From: Sphingobacterium haloxyli
Lineage (GTDB): Bacteria > Bacteroidota > Bacteroidia > Sphingobacteriales > Sphingobacteriaceae
Assembly: GCF_002980525.1 (NCBI RefSeq)
Contig: NZ_PVBQ01000002.1
Location: 310,001 to 374,000, forward strand
Length of the DNA: 64,000 bases
Reading direction: 5' to 3'
Under the pieces are notes generated by a model that had not been told where the DNA came from, did not search any database, and saw only the letters and a list, made by a program, of their open reading frames with translations. The stretch's first letter is position 1; each line of letters begins with the position of its first letter. The position numbers were made by a program, and so were the translations under genes. Of the stretch, positions 17,799-26,005 are shown in pieces.

Positions 17799-19007
17799 TT
17801 AAGTAACGTTAAAGAAAGGTTGTAGAGAAAGTACCGCTATGGTGTCATCTGCATGAATGACCTGTTTATGGTGAGGATGCCAGCCGATGCCGTCGCAGCC
17901 AACAGTGGCTGTTATGTCGCCTGAGCCGTGATTTGGCTTCCAAATGTGCCCCTCATTGTCGGGGCTGCGAAAGACAGGGAAAAATTCGTCCAGAGCCGAT
18001 TTTTTTGACCTGAGGTTCTTTAGTGTCGTTTTGATGAAGCGTTCCTTGCTGAAATTCAAACAGTGATGAAGGTATTCTTCTACGAATAGCTTGAAGGTCA
18101 TAAAGCAAGATATAGGGTTTCCAGGCAAGGCGAAGATCATTGTGCCTGAGGGCAGAGACGCGGCTAACAGCGGCTTCCCCGGTTTGATTGATACCTTGTG
18201 AAACAAGATGTTGATGCCCATTGCCTGCAAGATTTGTGGTACGTAATCGGCGTCACCGGCCGAGACACCGCCATTGATAAGAATTAGCTGATATTTTAGG
18301 CTTTCGTTCAGGGTAGCTGATAGTGCTTTGGGATCGTCCGAGACATGCTGGCAGTACTGGACGGGCAACTGCCATTGCTGACAAAGAGCTTGCAATAGAT
18401 GCCTGTTGCTGTTTCGGATTTGAAAATGTCGTGGCTGCTGGTCGACTGCTATCACTTCGTTGCCCGTAGTGATAATAGCTACGGTGGGCATAGCATAAAC
18501 CGGTACATCATCAATGCCTAGCGCGGCCAGCACACCGATGAGTGAGACGTCGCAGATGCGAGGTGCGGTAAAGGTCAATTCACCTTTCGCTAGGTCTTCG
18601 CCTTGTCGCGCAATGTGTTGTCCGATACTAATTGATTCGGATCGGACAATAACTGTTCCACGCTCTGTAAAAGCTAAGTCTTCCATTCGGATAACGGTAT
18701 CGACGGTATTCGGACAGGCAGCACCCGTCATAATTTTGTAGCACGCCCGCTTCATTAAGGAGGTAGATACGCCCATGCCGGCAAAAATTGTTTGCTGAAT
18801 ATGGAATTCCCGTGTGCCTTCGTCCCAATCGCAAAAACGTATTGCTATCCCGTCCATTGCTGCGCGATTGAACGGTGGATAATCTCGATCCGCATAAACA
18901 GGCTGGGCTAGTACACGATTCAAGGCTTGGGAAAGTTTAACCCGCTCGGTGGCGAACGGTTTGGCTATATGACGGATGGCATCTCGCGCTTCTAAGTACG
19001 TCAACAT
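17799..19007 (-). CDS. moeA: Molybdopterin molybdenumtransferase
   Basis: 402 residues with the MoeA pattern: 'YADRDYPPFNRAAMDGIAI' near the N-terminus, 'IITTGNEVIAVDQQPRHFQIRNSN' and 'NGGVSAGDADYVPQIL' in the central domain and 'ALPGNPISCFMTFKLFVEEYL' further on. It inserts molybdate into adenylated molybdopterin. It follows the moaCB gene by one base and precedes the nitrate transporter by 12 bases, so it is co-transcribed with them. Confidence 0.93.
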   Translation of the reverse strand: MLTYLEARDAIRHIAKPFATERVKLSQALNRVLAQPVYADRDYPPFNRAAMDGIAIRFCDWDEGTREFHIQQTIFAGMGVSTSLMKRACYKIMTGAACPNTVDTVIRMEDLAFTERGTVIVRSESISIGQHIARQGEDLAKGELTFTAPRICDVSLIGVLAALGIDDVPVYAMPTVAIITTGNEVIAVDQQPRHFQIRNSNRHLLQALCQQWQLPVQYCQHVSDDPKALSATLNESLKYQLILINGGVSAGDADYVPQILQAMGINILFHKVSIKPGKPLLAASLPSGTMIFALPGNPISCFMTFKLFVEEYLHHCLNFSKERFIKTTLKNLRSKKSALDEFFPVFRSPDNEGHIWKPNHGSGDITATVGCDGIGWHPHHKQVIHADDTIAVLSLQPFFNVT

Positions 19008-19008
19008 C

Positions 19009-19959
19009 TCAATGGCCTCCTCCCATAATCATTTTTCGGGCATGGAACAATGCTGGCAAAATAGCTTCTAAACACTCTTTAACACCGTTAGTGCTGCCCG
19101 GTAATGTGACAACAAACGAGTTTCTAATGGTGCCCGCCACCGAGCGACTCATCATGGCTAACGGGGTCCGCTGCTGACCATGCCCGCGCATGGCTTCGGT
19201 GATGCCCGATGCCGTTTTGTCTAAAATATCTGAAACAGCCTCCACCGTTACGTCACGTGGTCCTAGCCCCGTCCCTCCGGTTGTAAATATAAACTGTATG
19301 TCTTTGTCGGCCCACATTTTAACAGCCTGCTGAATCAGTTGTTTTTCATCGGCGACGATTTGATAGTCCAATACTTGTGCGCCGGTAGCAAGTAACATCT
19401 TCTCAATTTTCCGGCCGCTGTTATCTAATCGCCGACCCTGTGCTGTCGAATCCGAGCACACTAAAATGGCGCAAGTGGCTAGTGGCGCTAGAAATAGACT
19501 GGTATCTGATTTACCACCGGTTTTGTTTACTAAGCGTATATGACCTATCTCCAACCGCATATCTATCGGTTTTAGCATATCGTAGAGCTCGAGCGCCGCA
19601 GTTGTTGCAGCGGTAAGTGCTTCCATTTCTATTCCTGTTCGGCCGATGGACTTGGCGGATACCCTAACCAACAATCCTGCCTGTGATGCTTGCGGGTCAA
19701 TAAAGAATTCGGGATGAGATACAGGAGATATGTGCTCAAAATCGACCTCCATGGCGTCGATATTGACGGGGTGGCAGTGGGGAAGCAGTTGTGGGGTTGT
19801 TTTTGCGCCCAAGAAAGCTGCAGCCCGAGCAACGTCAAACAAATTCCCTTTTGGCAGTTCGCCCTTTTTAATTCGGAGGGCTGTTTGTTCTGTAATATAC
19901 ACGACAGCATGGGTGTTCGCGGTGCGTAATGTGCTGGTCTTGTGGCTTATGTCTCTCAT
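19009..19959 (-). CDS. moaCB: Bifunctional MoaC-MoaB/MogA fusion
   Basis: 316 residues. Residues ~1-155 are MoaC, cyclic pyranopterin monophosphate synthase ('LLPHCHPVNIDAMEVDFEH', 'IGRTGIEMEALTAATTAALELYDMLK'). Residues ~163-316 are a MoaB/MogA molybdopterin adenylyltransferase ('FIFTTGGTGLGPRDVTVEAV', 'FVVTLPGSTNGVKECLEAILPAL'). The protein thus joins the second step of the pathway to the adenylation that precedes molybdate insertion. It is the first gene of the ten-gene minus-strand operon; transcription probably starts in the AT-rich region between it and the Crp-type gene. Confidence 0.93.
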   Translation of the reverse strand: MRDISHKTSTLRTANTHAVVYITEQTALRIKKGELPKGNLFDVARAAAFLGAKTTPQLLPHCHPVNIDAMEVDFEHISPVSHPEFFIDPQASQAGLLVRVSAKSIGRTGIEMEALTAATTAALELYDMLKPIDMRLEIGHIRLVNKTGGKSDTSLFLAPLATCAILVCSDSTAQGRRLDNSGRKIEKMLLATGAQVLDYQIVADEKQLIQQAVKMWADKDIQFIFTTGGTGLGPRDVTVEAVSDILDKTASGITEAMRGHGQQRTPLAMMSRSVAGTIRNSFVVTLPGSTNGVKECLEAILPALFHARKMIMGGGH

Positions 19960-20328
19960 GTCTCTGCTTTTCGTGTTTTCTTTCCTTCAAGATGGGTTTC
20001 GATCTTGGGAAATATATGGGTTTGATGTTGTTTTTCTCTTTTTTTTGGTATTAATTGTTGTTTATATCATATAAAATTACATTTATTACTGCTAATATAT
20101 AGATATTTTGTTGTATATTTTGTTTATTTCTAATAAAAAAACGGGTTTGTAATGATTTTTTATCTATAAAAGTTGTATTTATTGGTGTTGTTTAAGTTAT
20201 ATGATGATATTTTGGTTATTTGCGTTGTTATAATTGTGTTATTTTTGTGTTTTTCCACTAAATTAACTGATTTTTTACAGAAGTTAGTCGTATTATTGTG
20301 GTTTTACTAGAGTTTTAAATATATTACG
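19960..20328. other. AT-rich divergent intergenic region between moaCB and the Crp/Fnr-type gene
   Basis: 369 bases, very AT-rich, with no credible ORF. It holds a TTTATA-N3-TATAAA palindrome (20061-20075), a second AT palindrome TTTTAT-CT-ATAAAA (20158-20171), and on the plus strand a -7-like box TATTTTTG (20240-20247) preceded 17 bases upstream by TTTG (20219-20222), which could start the regulator's transcript. No CAAAnnTA box is visible for the moaCB side, consistent with activator-dependent transcription. Confidence 0.55.
20061..20075. promoter_or_regulatory. TTTATA-N3-TATAAA palindrome, candidate operator of the nitrate operon
   Basis: Perfect 7-1-7 palindrome (TTTATAT C ATATAAA) centred 109 bases upstream of moaCB. 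The same 6-3-6 form recurs between nirB and the methyltransferase gene. Binding by the adjacent Crp/Fnr-type protein is inferred. Confidence 0.4.
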
Positions 20329-21012
20329 ATGACTAAAAAAGTAAAAACATGTGATCACACTTGTTTTATGTGTAAACATGTTGGTGTGGAATGGAGGGAA
20401 AATATCAATATAAAGCGAACCGTTATTTGTCTGAAAAAAGGACAGCAATTTATAGCGGAAGGAGGGTCTGTCGATGGTGTATATTTTGTTCAGCAGGGGC
20501 TGGTGAAGGTCTATCAGTGTAGGGGAGGTAAGGATAGTATTGTGCGTTTTGCAAAAAAAGGAGATATTGTAGGGCATCGTGGGGTGGCGGTGGGGAAATC
20601 TCTGTTTCCGATATCGGCAATGTGTGTGGAGGATAGTGTGTTGTGCTTTATGCCGATTGATTTTTTTAAGGTCTTGCTGAAGACAAACATCGGGCTGACC
20701 TATGAGCTGCTTATGTTTTATGCGGAGGAGCTGCAGGTTTCGGAGCAGAAAGTCGTCAATCAAACGCGATTATCTGTAAAAGGCAGATTGGCATGGAGTA
20801 TTGTACAGTTGGAAAATAAATTGGGAATTGATGAAGATGGGTATATTGCTATGGTGTTATCTAAGACGGATTTGGCTGCTTATGTTGGGTGTACCTATGA
20901 GAGTGCATATCGTATGCTCGCGGAGTTGATTGGGGAGGGGGTTCTGTGCTTGGCGAACAAACGCGTCAAAATCAAAGATAAAGTGCGGCTTCTGTATTAT
21001 AGTGAGGTATAG
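20329..21012 (+). CDS. Crp/Fnr-family transcriptional regulator with N-terminal cysteine cluster
   Basis: 227 residues: a cyclic-nucleotide-binding-like beta-roll (~30-125), a dimer helix (~125-150) and a Crp-type winged helix-turn-helix ('LSKTDLAAYVGCTYESAYRMLAEL', ~185-210). The N-terminus has C8, C12 and C15 (CDHTCFMC), and C99 and C106 lie about 84-91 residues later, close to the spacing of the fourth cluster ligand of E. coli FNR. An oxygen-, NO- or redox-sensing Fe-S cluster is therefore possible. It sits between the nitrate operon and the nirBD operon, so it is the likely local regulator of both. Confidence 0.88.
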   Translation: MTKKVKTCDHTCFMCKHVGVEWRENINIKRTVICLKKGQQFIAEGGSVDGVYFVQQGLVKVYQCRGGKDSIVRFAKKGDIVGHRGVAVGKSLFPISAMCVEDSVLCFMPIDFFKVLLKTNIGLTYELLMFYAEELQVSEQKVVNQTRLSVKGRLAWSIVQLENKLGIDEDGYIAMVLSKTDLAAYVGCTYESAYRMLAELIGEGVLCLANKRVKIKDKVRLLYYSEV

Positions 21013-21028
21013 TGTCGCGTTTGAAAAA

Positions 21029-21056
21029 TAGGCCGGAGCAGTGGGCTCCGAGCCTA
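21029..21056. terminator. Hairpin between the Crp-type gene and the nirBD operon
   Basis: Stem TAGGC-CGGAGC with GCTCCG-A-GCCTA (11 bp, one bulged A) and a five-base loop. On the minus strand it is followed by TTTTTC, so it is a good intrinsic terminator for the nirBD operon; on the plus strand the T run is poor. Confidence 0.65.
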
Positions 21057-21112
21057 ATCTTCCCTCGGTATGGGTGGTTAGCGAAGAGAACAGGTTTGAG
21101 TTTTTTGTCGAT

Positions 21113-21508
21113 TCAGATTTTATAGCCTAGTCCAGCGCCTAAAGTCCATCGTCCGTTCTGTGTGCTTGTCTTTGGTGTGTAGAATGTGGGTATTTGTATG
21201 GCGAAATGCTTAAACAGAGTTAGTGTGGCGCCTAAAGCAAGTGTCGGGGTTAGCGTGGAGTTTTTGACTGGGGCGCTGTCTTTCTTGATTTTTAACGCGG
21301 GGAGGAAGCCTAGTGTGAGATTCCATTTTTGTTCGGTATACTTAACGGAAGGGCCTGTGCAGTTGAGATAGGCGCCCCCATCTACGTAGCCTGCAACCAC
21401 TATGCCTTCAAATGCTTTTGCGCTGATTTTTTTGTCCTGGGCTTGTGCGGTGAAGGCTGTTGCCAGTGTGAGTAATCCAGTCTGAACGATATTGCTGATT
21501 TTTGTCAT
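21113..21508 (-). CDS. Small secreted protein, outer-membrane beta-barrel-like
   Basis: 131 residues with a signal peptide (~1-23, ending AQAQ). The mature part alternates hydrophobic and polar residues and has several glycine-rich strand-like pieces ('EGIVVAGYVDGGAYLN', 'LGFLPALKI', 'LALGATLTLF', 'TLGAGLGYKI') and ends in an aromatic-rich strand. That suggests a small or half beta-barrel at the outer membrane. I do not recognise a family. It lies 39 bases downstream of nirD on the same strand, as the last gene of that operon, so a role in nitrite or nitrate entry is conceivable but unproven. Confidence 0.65.
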   Translation of the reverse strand: MTKISNIVQTGLLTLATAFTAQAQDKKISAKAFEGIVVAGYVDGGAYLNCTGPSVKYTEQKWNLTLGFLPALKIKKDSAPVKNSTLTPTLALGATLTLFKHFAIQIPTFYTPKTSTQNGRWTLGAGLGYKI

Positions 21509-21547
21509 GTGGCAATGTTGTTAATGTGTTAAGCTGCTGTTTTTGTG

Positions 21548-21889
21548 TTATATGGCGATGTAGATCAGGTTGTCCTCGACTTTTACTGGATAGGTCTTGA
21601 TGCTGCATTCGTCGCCAGAGAGGCATTCTCCTGTGTCTAGTGCGAATGTCTTTTTATGAAATGGGCACGCAACCTTAGGTTTGTCTCCTAAGGAGCCTAT
21701 CATGCCTCTGCTTAGAATCATCTGTCTTTTGTGTGGGCATTCATTCTGTGTGGCGAACCACTCGTCGCGACGCTTGAAATAGAATAGTGCAATCTGTGTG
21801 TTGTCCAATTTTATGCAAACGCCTCCGTTTTCAATCGTGTCTTCTACCCGGCAGGCTAATTTCCATGAGGTGCTTGTCAATGTTTCCAT
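21548..21889 (-). CDS. nirD: Nitrite reductase small subunit (Rieske type)
   Basis: 113 residues with a Rieske [2Fe-2S] site: 'NECPHKR' (C-x-H) and 'ACPFHKK' (C-x2-H). It is the small subunit of the NADH-dependent assimilatory nitrite reductase. It follows nirB by 29 bases. Confidence 0.93.
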   Translation of the reverse strand: METLTSTSWKLACRVEDTIENGGVCIKLDNTQIALFYFKRRDEWFATQNECPHKRQMILSRGMIGSLGDKPKVACPFHKKTFALDTGECLSGDECSIKTYPVKVEDNLIYIAI

Positions 21890-21918
21890 GGTGAATTTTT
21901 TAAGATTGTGTTGTTTTA

Positions 21919-24438
21919 TTAATATATCATCGAATTATTCCAGCCTGTAGCTTTTTTTTGTCCGCGCATCTCTTCGAACCTTACAGTATCGTCTTTTTCG
22001 TCCGGGGCATTAACAAAATGTACGAAGCGTTTGCGAATGTTGGGGTCGTTGACCGCTGTCTTCCATTCGCATTGATAAGCATTTACCAATGCCTGCATCT
22101 CATTCTCCCATGTTTCGGACATTTCTAGGCTGTCGTTTACCACGACGTTTCGTAGGTAGTCGATGCCGCCTTCCATTTTATTTAGCCAAGTCGCGGTGCG
22201 CATCAATGGGTCGGCAGTGCGGATGTAAAACATAAGGAATCTGTCAAGATACTTTATGCAGGTCTCGCTGTCGATGTCGCTGGCTAGGAGTTGTGCGTGT
22301 TGTGGTTTGCTGCCGCCGTTTCCGCAGACGTATAAGTTCCATCCTTTTTCAGTTGCAATAATGCCAAAATCTTTTGCCTGTGCTTCGGCACATTCCCGGA
22401 TGCAGCCGCTGACGCCTGATTTCAATTTATGGGGCGATCGAATCCCTCTGTAGCGTTCCTCGATCTGAATCGCAAAAGAGACGCTGTCGTGTAATCCGTA
22501 GCGGCACCACGTGCTACCTACGCAGCTTTTGACAGTGCGTAGTGCTTTTCCGTATGCGTGTCCGCTTTCGAATCCAGCGGTAATCAGTTCTTCCCAGATG
22601 AAAGGAAGATCATTGAGATGTGCGCCAAACAGGTCGATGCGCTGGCCACCGGTGATTTTGGTGTAGAGATTGTATTTCTTGGCGACTTCTCCGATGGTGA
22701 TTAGTTTTTCTGGTGTGATTTCACCTCCTGGAATCCGTGGTACAACGGAGTATGTCCCGCCTCGTTGTATATTGGCTAAGAAACGATCGTTGCTGTCCTG
22801 TGCTACATCGTTTCCTTTTCCTAATATCATCTCGTTCCACAAGCTAGCTAAAAGAGAAGATACTACGGGTTTGCAGCTTTCGCAGCCGTGTCCGGTTCCA
22901 AAGTTGTCCAATACTTCATCGTAGGACTTTAGTTCATGAATTTTTATTAGATCAAATAGTTCCTGTCTGCTAAAGTTAAAATGTTCACAGATACTGTTGC
23001 GGATGTATTTTCCCTGTTGTTTCATGGTGTAGGTTACCAGGTCTTTGATCATCGGGACGCAGCCGCCGCATCCAGAACCTGCTTTAGTGCATTTTCTCAC
23101 GCTATCGACGTCTTCACAATTTTGCTGTGTGACGGCATCGCATATCGTTGCTTTTGTCACTCCTTCACAACTGCATATCAGTGCGTTGTCCGGTAGGGCT
23201 TCTAAGCCTGAGCTCGAGCTTTTTCCTGAGCTCGTTTCGCCAAGTAGTAGTGTTTCGGGATGTTCGGGTAGAGGCATGTTGTTGTTGACAGTCTGTAGGA
23301 GCATGTTATAGCTGCTGGCTTCGCCGACGAGGATGCCGCCTAGTAATCTCTTTCCGTCAGTGCTGATGTTAAGACGTTTGTATATTCCTTTGTTTTTGTC
23401 TTCCAGTAAGATGGTGTATGCGTACGGTTCGCTAATAAATGGGTCGCCGAAACTAGCAACATCAACTCCCATGAGTTTTAGTTTAGTGCTCATGTCGAAG
23501 CCTGAAAATACTTTTTGTTCTCCGGCGATGGTTGCGGCTGCTGTCTCGGCCATTTCGTATCCTGGGGCAACGAGGCCGTAAATCATCTCTTCATATAGGG
23601 CACATTCGCCGACGGCAAAAATGGCTGGATCGGATGTGCGCATGTGCTCGTCGACCACAATTCCACCACGACTTCCGATGGTTAGTCCGGCGGCTTTTGC
23701 AAGTTCATCTCGTGGTTTTATGCCGGCAGAAATAATCAATATGTCGGCTTCCAATTGCGTTTCGTCTGCAAATGAAAGGCCCTCTATTTTTCGGTCGCCT
23801 ACTATGTGGTCAGTAGATTTCTGCAACAAACAGGTCAGTCCCAAACTCTTGAGTTTGGTTTGTAGTGTGTTGCTTGCCAGTTCGTCAATCTGTCTTGGCA
23901 TTAGCCGTGGGGCGAATTCCACAACTGCGGTGTCATTGATGCCTAAGTCAACTAGAGCTTTGGCGGCCTCGAGCCCTAGTAGTCCTCCGCCTATCACGGC
24001 GCCTTTTGTTGCTTTTGAGGTGTATTCCCTGATGAGGTCGAGGTCATTAATGTTTCTATATAAAAAGACGCCTTCTTTTTCTACGCCGGGAATTGGAGGG
24101 ACGAAAGCTGAGGAGCCGGTAGCAAAGACAAGGTAGTCGTAGTCTATGCTCAAACCTTTTATGGAAAAAACACGCTTTTTCGTTGTGTCTATCTTTTTAA
24201 TGGGGTCCCCTAGATGAAGGTCTATGTTATTTTCTTTATACCATCGATTTTCGGACATGAATAAATCGTCTAGCGTCTTTTTTCCGAGGTAATCGGTGAG
24301 GTGTACGCGGTCATATGCTCGAATGGGCTCTTCGCCAAATACGATTAGCTTAAAATCTCCTTTTTTATTTGATATTTTTTCGCAAAACCGATGTCCAACC
24401 ATTCCATTTCCTATTATTACGACTCTTTTTTCTCTCAT
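21919..24438 (-). CDS. nirB: NADH-dependent nitrite reductase large subunit
   Basis: 839 residues, normal NirB length. Order of parts: FAD/NADH oxidoreductase (~1-400; 'VVIIGNGMVGHRFCEK', 'GAVIGGGLLGLEAAKAL'), BFD-like [2Fe-2S] domain (~420-475; 'LICSCEGVTK...', 'GSGCGGCVP'), a second BFD-like segment ('GTGHGCESCKP', ~515), a ferredoxin-like half domain, and the siroheme/[4Fe-4S] domain with 'SCVGSTWCRYG' (C-x5-C) and 'SGCIRECAEAQAKDFG' (C-x3-C). It reduces nitrite to ammonium with NADH. Siroheme would come from the divergent methyltransferase gene next to it. Confidence 0.95.
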   Translation of the reverse strand: MREKRVVIIGNGMVGHRFCEKISNKKGDFKLIVFGEEPIRAYDRVHLTDYLGKKTLDDLFMSENRWYKENNIDLHLGDPIKKIDTTKKRVFSIKGLSIDYDYLVFATGSSAFVPPIPGVEKEGVFLYRNINDLDLIREYTSKATKGAVIGGGLLGLEAAKALVDLGINDTAVVEFAPRLMPRQIDELASNTLQTKLKSLGLTCLLQKSTDHIVGDRKIEGLSFADETQLEADILIISAGIKPRDELAKAAGLTIGSRGGIVVDEHMRTSDPAIFAVGECALYEEMIYGLVAPGYEMAETAAATIAGEQKVFSGFDMSTKLKLMGVDVASFGDPFISEPYAYTILLEDKNKGIYKRLNISTDGKRLLGGILVGEASSYNMLLQTVNNNMPLPEHPETLLLGETSSGKSSSSGLEALPDNALICSCEGVTKATICDAVTQQNCEDVDSVRKCTKAGSGCGGCVPMIKDLVTYTMKQQGKYIRNSICEHFNFSRQELFDLIKIHELKSYDEVLDNFGTGHGCESCKPVVSSLLASLWNEMILGKGNDVAQDSNDRFLANIQRGGTYSVVPRIPGGEITPEKLITIGEVAKKYNLYTKITGGQRIDLFGAHLNDLPFIWEELITAGFESGHAYGKALRTVKSCVGSTWCRYGLHDSVSFAIQIEERYRGIRSPHKLKSGVSGCIRECAEAQAKDFGIIATEKGWNLYVCGNGGSKPQHAQLLASDIDSETCIKYLDRFLMFYIRTADPLMRTATWLNKMEGGIDYLRNVVVNDSLEMSETWENEMQALVNAYQCEWKTAVNDPNIRKRFVHFVNAPDEKDDTVRFEEMRGQKKATGWNNSMIY

Positions 24439-24497
24439 TTTTTCATTTTTTTAAAAGAAAACGATAGTTTGATGAATTATTTTTGCTAATTTATATA

Positions 24498-24512
24498 TTT
24501 ATATTTTATAAA
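24498..24512. promoter_or_regulatory. TTTATA-N3-TATAAA palindrome between nirB and the methyltransferase gene
   Basis: Perfect 6-3-6 inverted repeat centred 67 bases upstream of the nirB ATG, of the same form as the one upstream of moaCB. The region is so AT-rich that chance remains possible. Confidence 0.4.
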
Positions 24513-24587
24513 ATCAATTTTTTTATGATTTATATCGTGTTTTTTATATTTTTGGTTATAATGTTTTATATTTTTGTTTTGTTTATT

Positions 24588-25349
24588 GTGAAAAATACAA
24601 GAAATGTGTTGAAAATAGTTGGTTCTGGTCCGGGTGACTTGGAATTATTGACAATAAAAGCTTATAAATGTATTGAAAACGCTGATATTTTGCTTTATGA
24701 TAACCTTGTTAATGAAAAAATGCTCGATATCGCTTCTAAAAAGTGTCAAAAAATATATGTTGGTAAGCGTCCGTATGGTAAATGTGTGCCGCAGGAGAAC
24801 ATCAATGCATTGATTGCTTATTATTGTAAACGTTTTTCAAACGTGGTGAGGTTGAAAGGTGGTGATCCTTATGTTTTTGGTAGAGGTTTTGAAGAATGGT
24901 TGGTAGCGAAGACGTTAGGAGTGGATGTTGAGTATGTTCCGGGAATCAGCAGTATGCAAGGAGTCGGGTTGAACGATATTCCACTGACCCATCGCGGTAT
25001 TAGTGAAGGTGTGTGGGCGTTAACTGGAATGAAAGCAGATGGTGACATGGCAGCTGATCTCTCGCTAGCAGTCCATTGTAATTCTACCGTTGTCATCTAC
25101 ATGGGAATGCGTAAATTAGCCGAAATCGCGCGGACATATCTGATGAATGGGAAAGGCGATAAACCGGCTGCTATTATACAGCAGGTTTCTCAAGCAAATG
25201 AAAAGAAAGTGGTATGCAAAGTCAAGGATCTTGTCAAAGTTAGTCGGGAAACACGGATGTCGCATCCAGCAATTATCGTAATAGGGGAAGTTGTCAATTT
25301 ACAACACGATCTGTTGTCCTTACTGCGGCCTGAACGAAATATTGTTTAA
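24588..25349 (+). CDS. cobA: Uroporphyrinogen-III C-methyltransferase
   Basis: 253 residues from the GTG at 24588. 'LKIVGSGPGDLELLTIKAYKCI', 'YVGKRPYGKCVPQENIN', 'VVRLKGGDPYVFGRGFEE' and 'VEYVPGISSMQG' are the SAM-dependent SUMT motifs. It makes precorrin-2, the siroheme precursor needed by NirB. The frame stays open to ATGs at 24561 and 24483, but the added residues are a run of Ile/Phe/Leu/Tyr produced by AT-rich leader DNA; the GTG gives the usual SUMT length. There is no CysG-type oxidase/chelatase part, so those steps must be done elsewhere. Confidence 0.87.
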   Translation: MKNTRNVLKIVGSGPGDLELLTIKAYKCIENADILLYDNLVNEKMLDIASKKCQKIYVGKRPYGKCVPQENINALIAYYCKRFSNVVRLKGGDPYVFGRGFEEWLVAKTLGVDVEYVPGISSMQGVGLNDIPLTHRGISEGVWALTGMKADGDMAADLSLAVHCNSTVVIYMGMRKLAEIARTYLMNGKGDKPAAIIQQVSQANEKKVVCKVKDLVKVSRETRMSHPAIIVIGEVVNLQHDLLSLLRPERNIV

Positions 25350-25448
25350 TCCGGTTAACCGTTAGTGTACTGCTGAACGCATTACGCTCCGTTTTCTGCA
25401 TGGTTTTTGATTGTTTTACGTGTGGTTGATAGTTATAAACAAAAAGAT

Positions 25449-25880
25449 ATGAGAAAAATATTGTTCGTATGGCTTAGCATGTTGATTGGATTTAACGCTA
25501 CAGCACAAAATAACCAAAATATTATTGGAAAGTGGAAAACCATAGACGATGAAACGGGGGAGGCAAGATCCGTTGTGGAAATCTTCCAAAAATCAGATGG
25601 GAAATATTACGGAAAAATTAGCAGGCTACTAATAAAGCCCGAAAACGACAAATGTTTACAGTGTAAAGACGATCGTAAAAATCAGCCTTTGTTGGGACTG
25701 GAGATTATCCGAGGGATAACAAAAAAGGGTGGCGAGTTTTCTGGGGGGACTATTGTAGATCCCAAGAATGGTAAAACATATAAATGTAACATCACGCGAG
25801 AGGGTAACAGGCTTCTCGTGCGTGGTTATGTAGGGTTTTCCTTGATTGGTCGAACACAGACCTGGCAACTGACAAACTGA
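25449..25880 (+). CDS. Secreted DUF2147 protein
   Basis: 143 residues from the ATG at 25449: a signal peptide (~1-19, ending ATAQ), then 'IIGKWKTIDDETGEARSVVEIFQKSDGKYYGKIS', 'CKDDRKNQPLLGLEIIRG' and 'GGTIVDPKNGKTYKCNI', the pattern of DUF2147 (PF09917), a small lipocalin-like exported family of unknown function. A longer frame from 25407 adds 14 residues before the signal peptide and is less likely. Confidence 0.85.
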   Translation: MRKILFVWLSMLIGFNATAQNNQNIIGKWKTIDDETGEARSVVEIFQKSDGKYYGKISRLLIKPENDKCLQCKDDRKNQPLLGLEIIRGITKKGGEFSGGTIVDPKNGKTYKCNITREGNRLLVRGYVGFSLIGRTQTWQLTN

Positions 25881-26005
25881 TAGCTCTTAATGGCTGGGGA
25901 GAGTTACGCACAGGGCCGTTTACATGCGATTACTTACCATGATTTTTCTATTAGGAGTTCGTGAATACTGCGCATTTTATGTAAGTTTGAATGAAATAAC
26001 ACGTT

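Noticed and set aside
24483..24587. Membrane-anchored N-terminus of the uroporphyrinogen methyltransferase
   Set aside because: The hydrophobic run comes from AT-rich leader DNA that also holds the TTTATA-N3-TATAAA palindrome; SUMT enzymes are soluble and start close to the GSGPGD motif.
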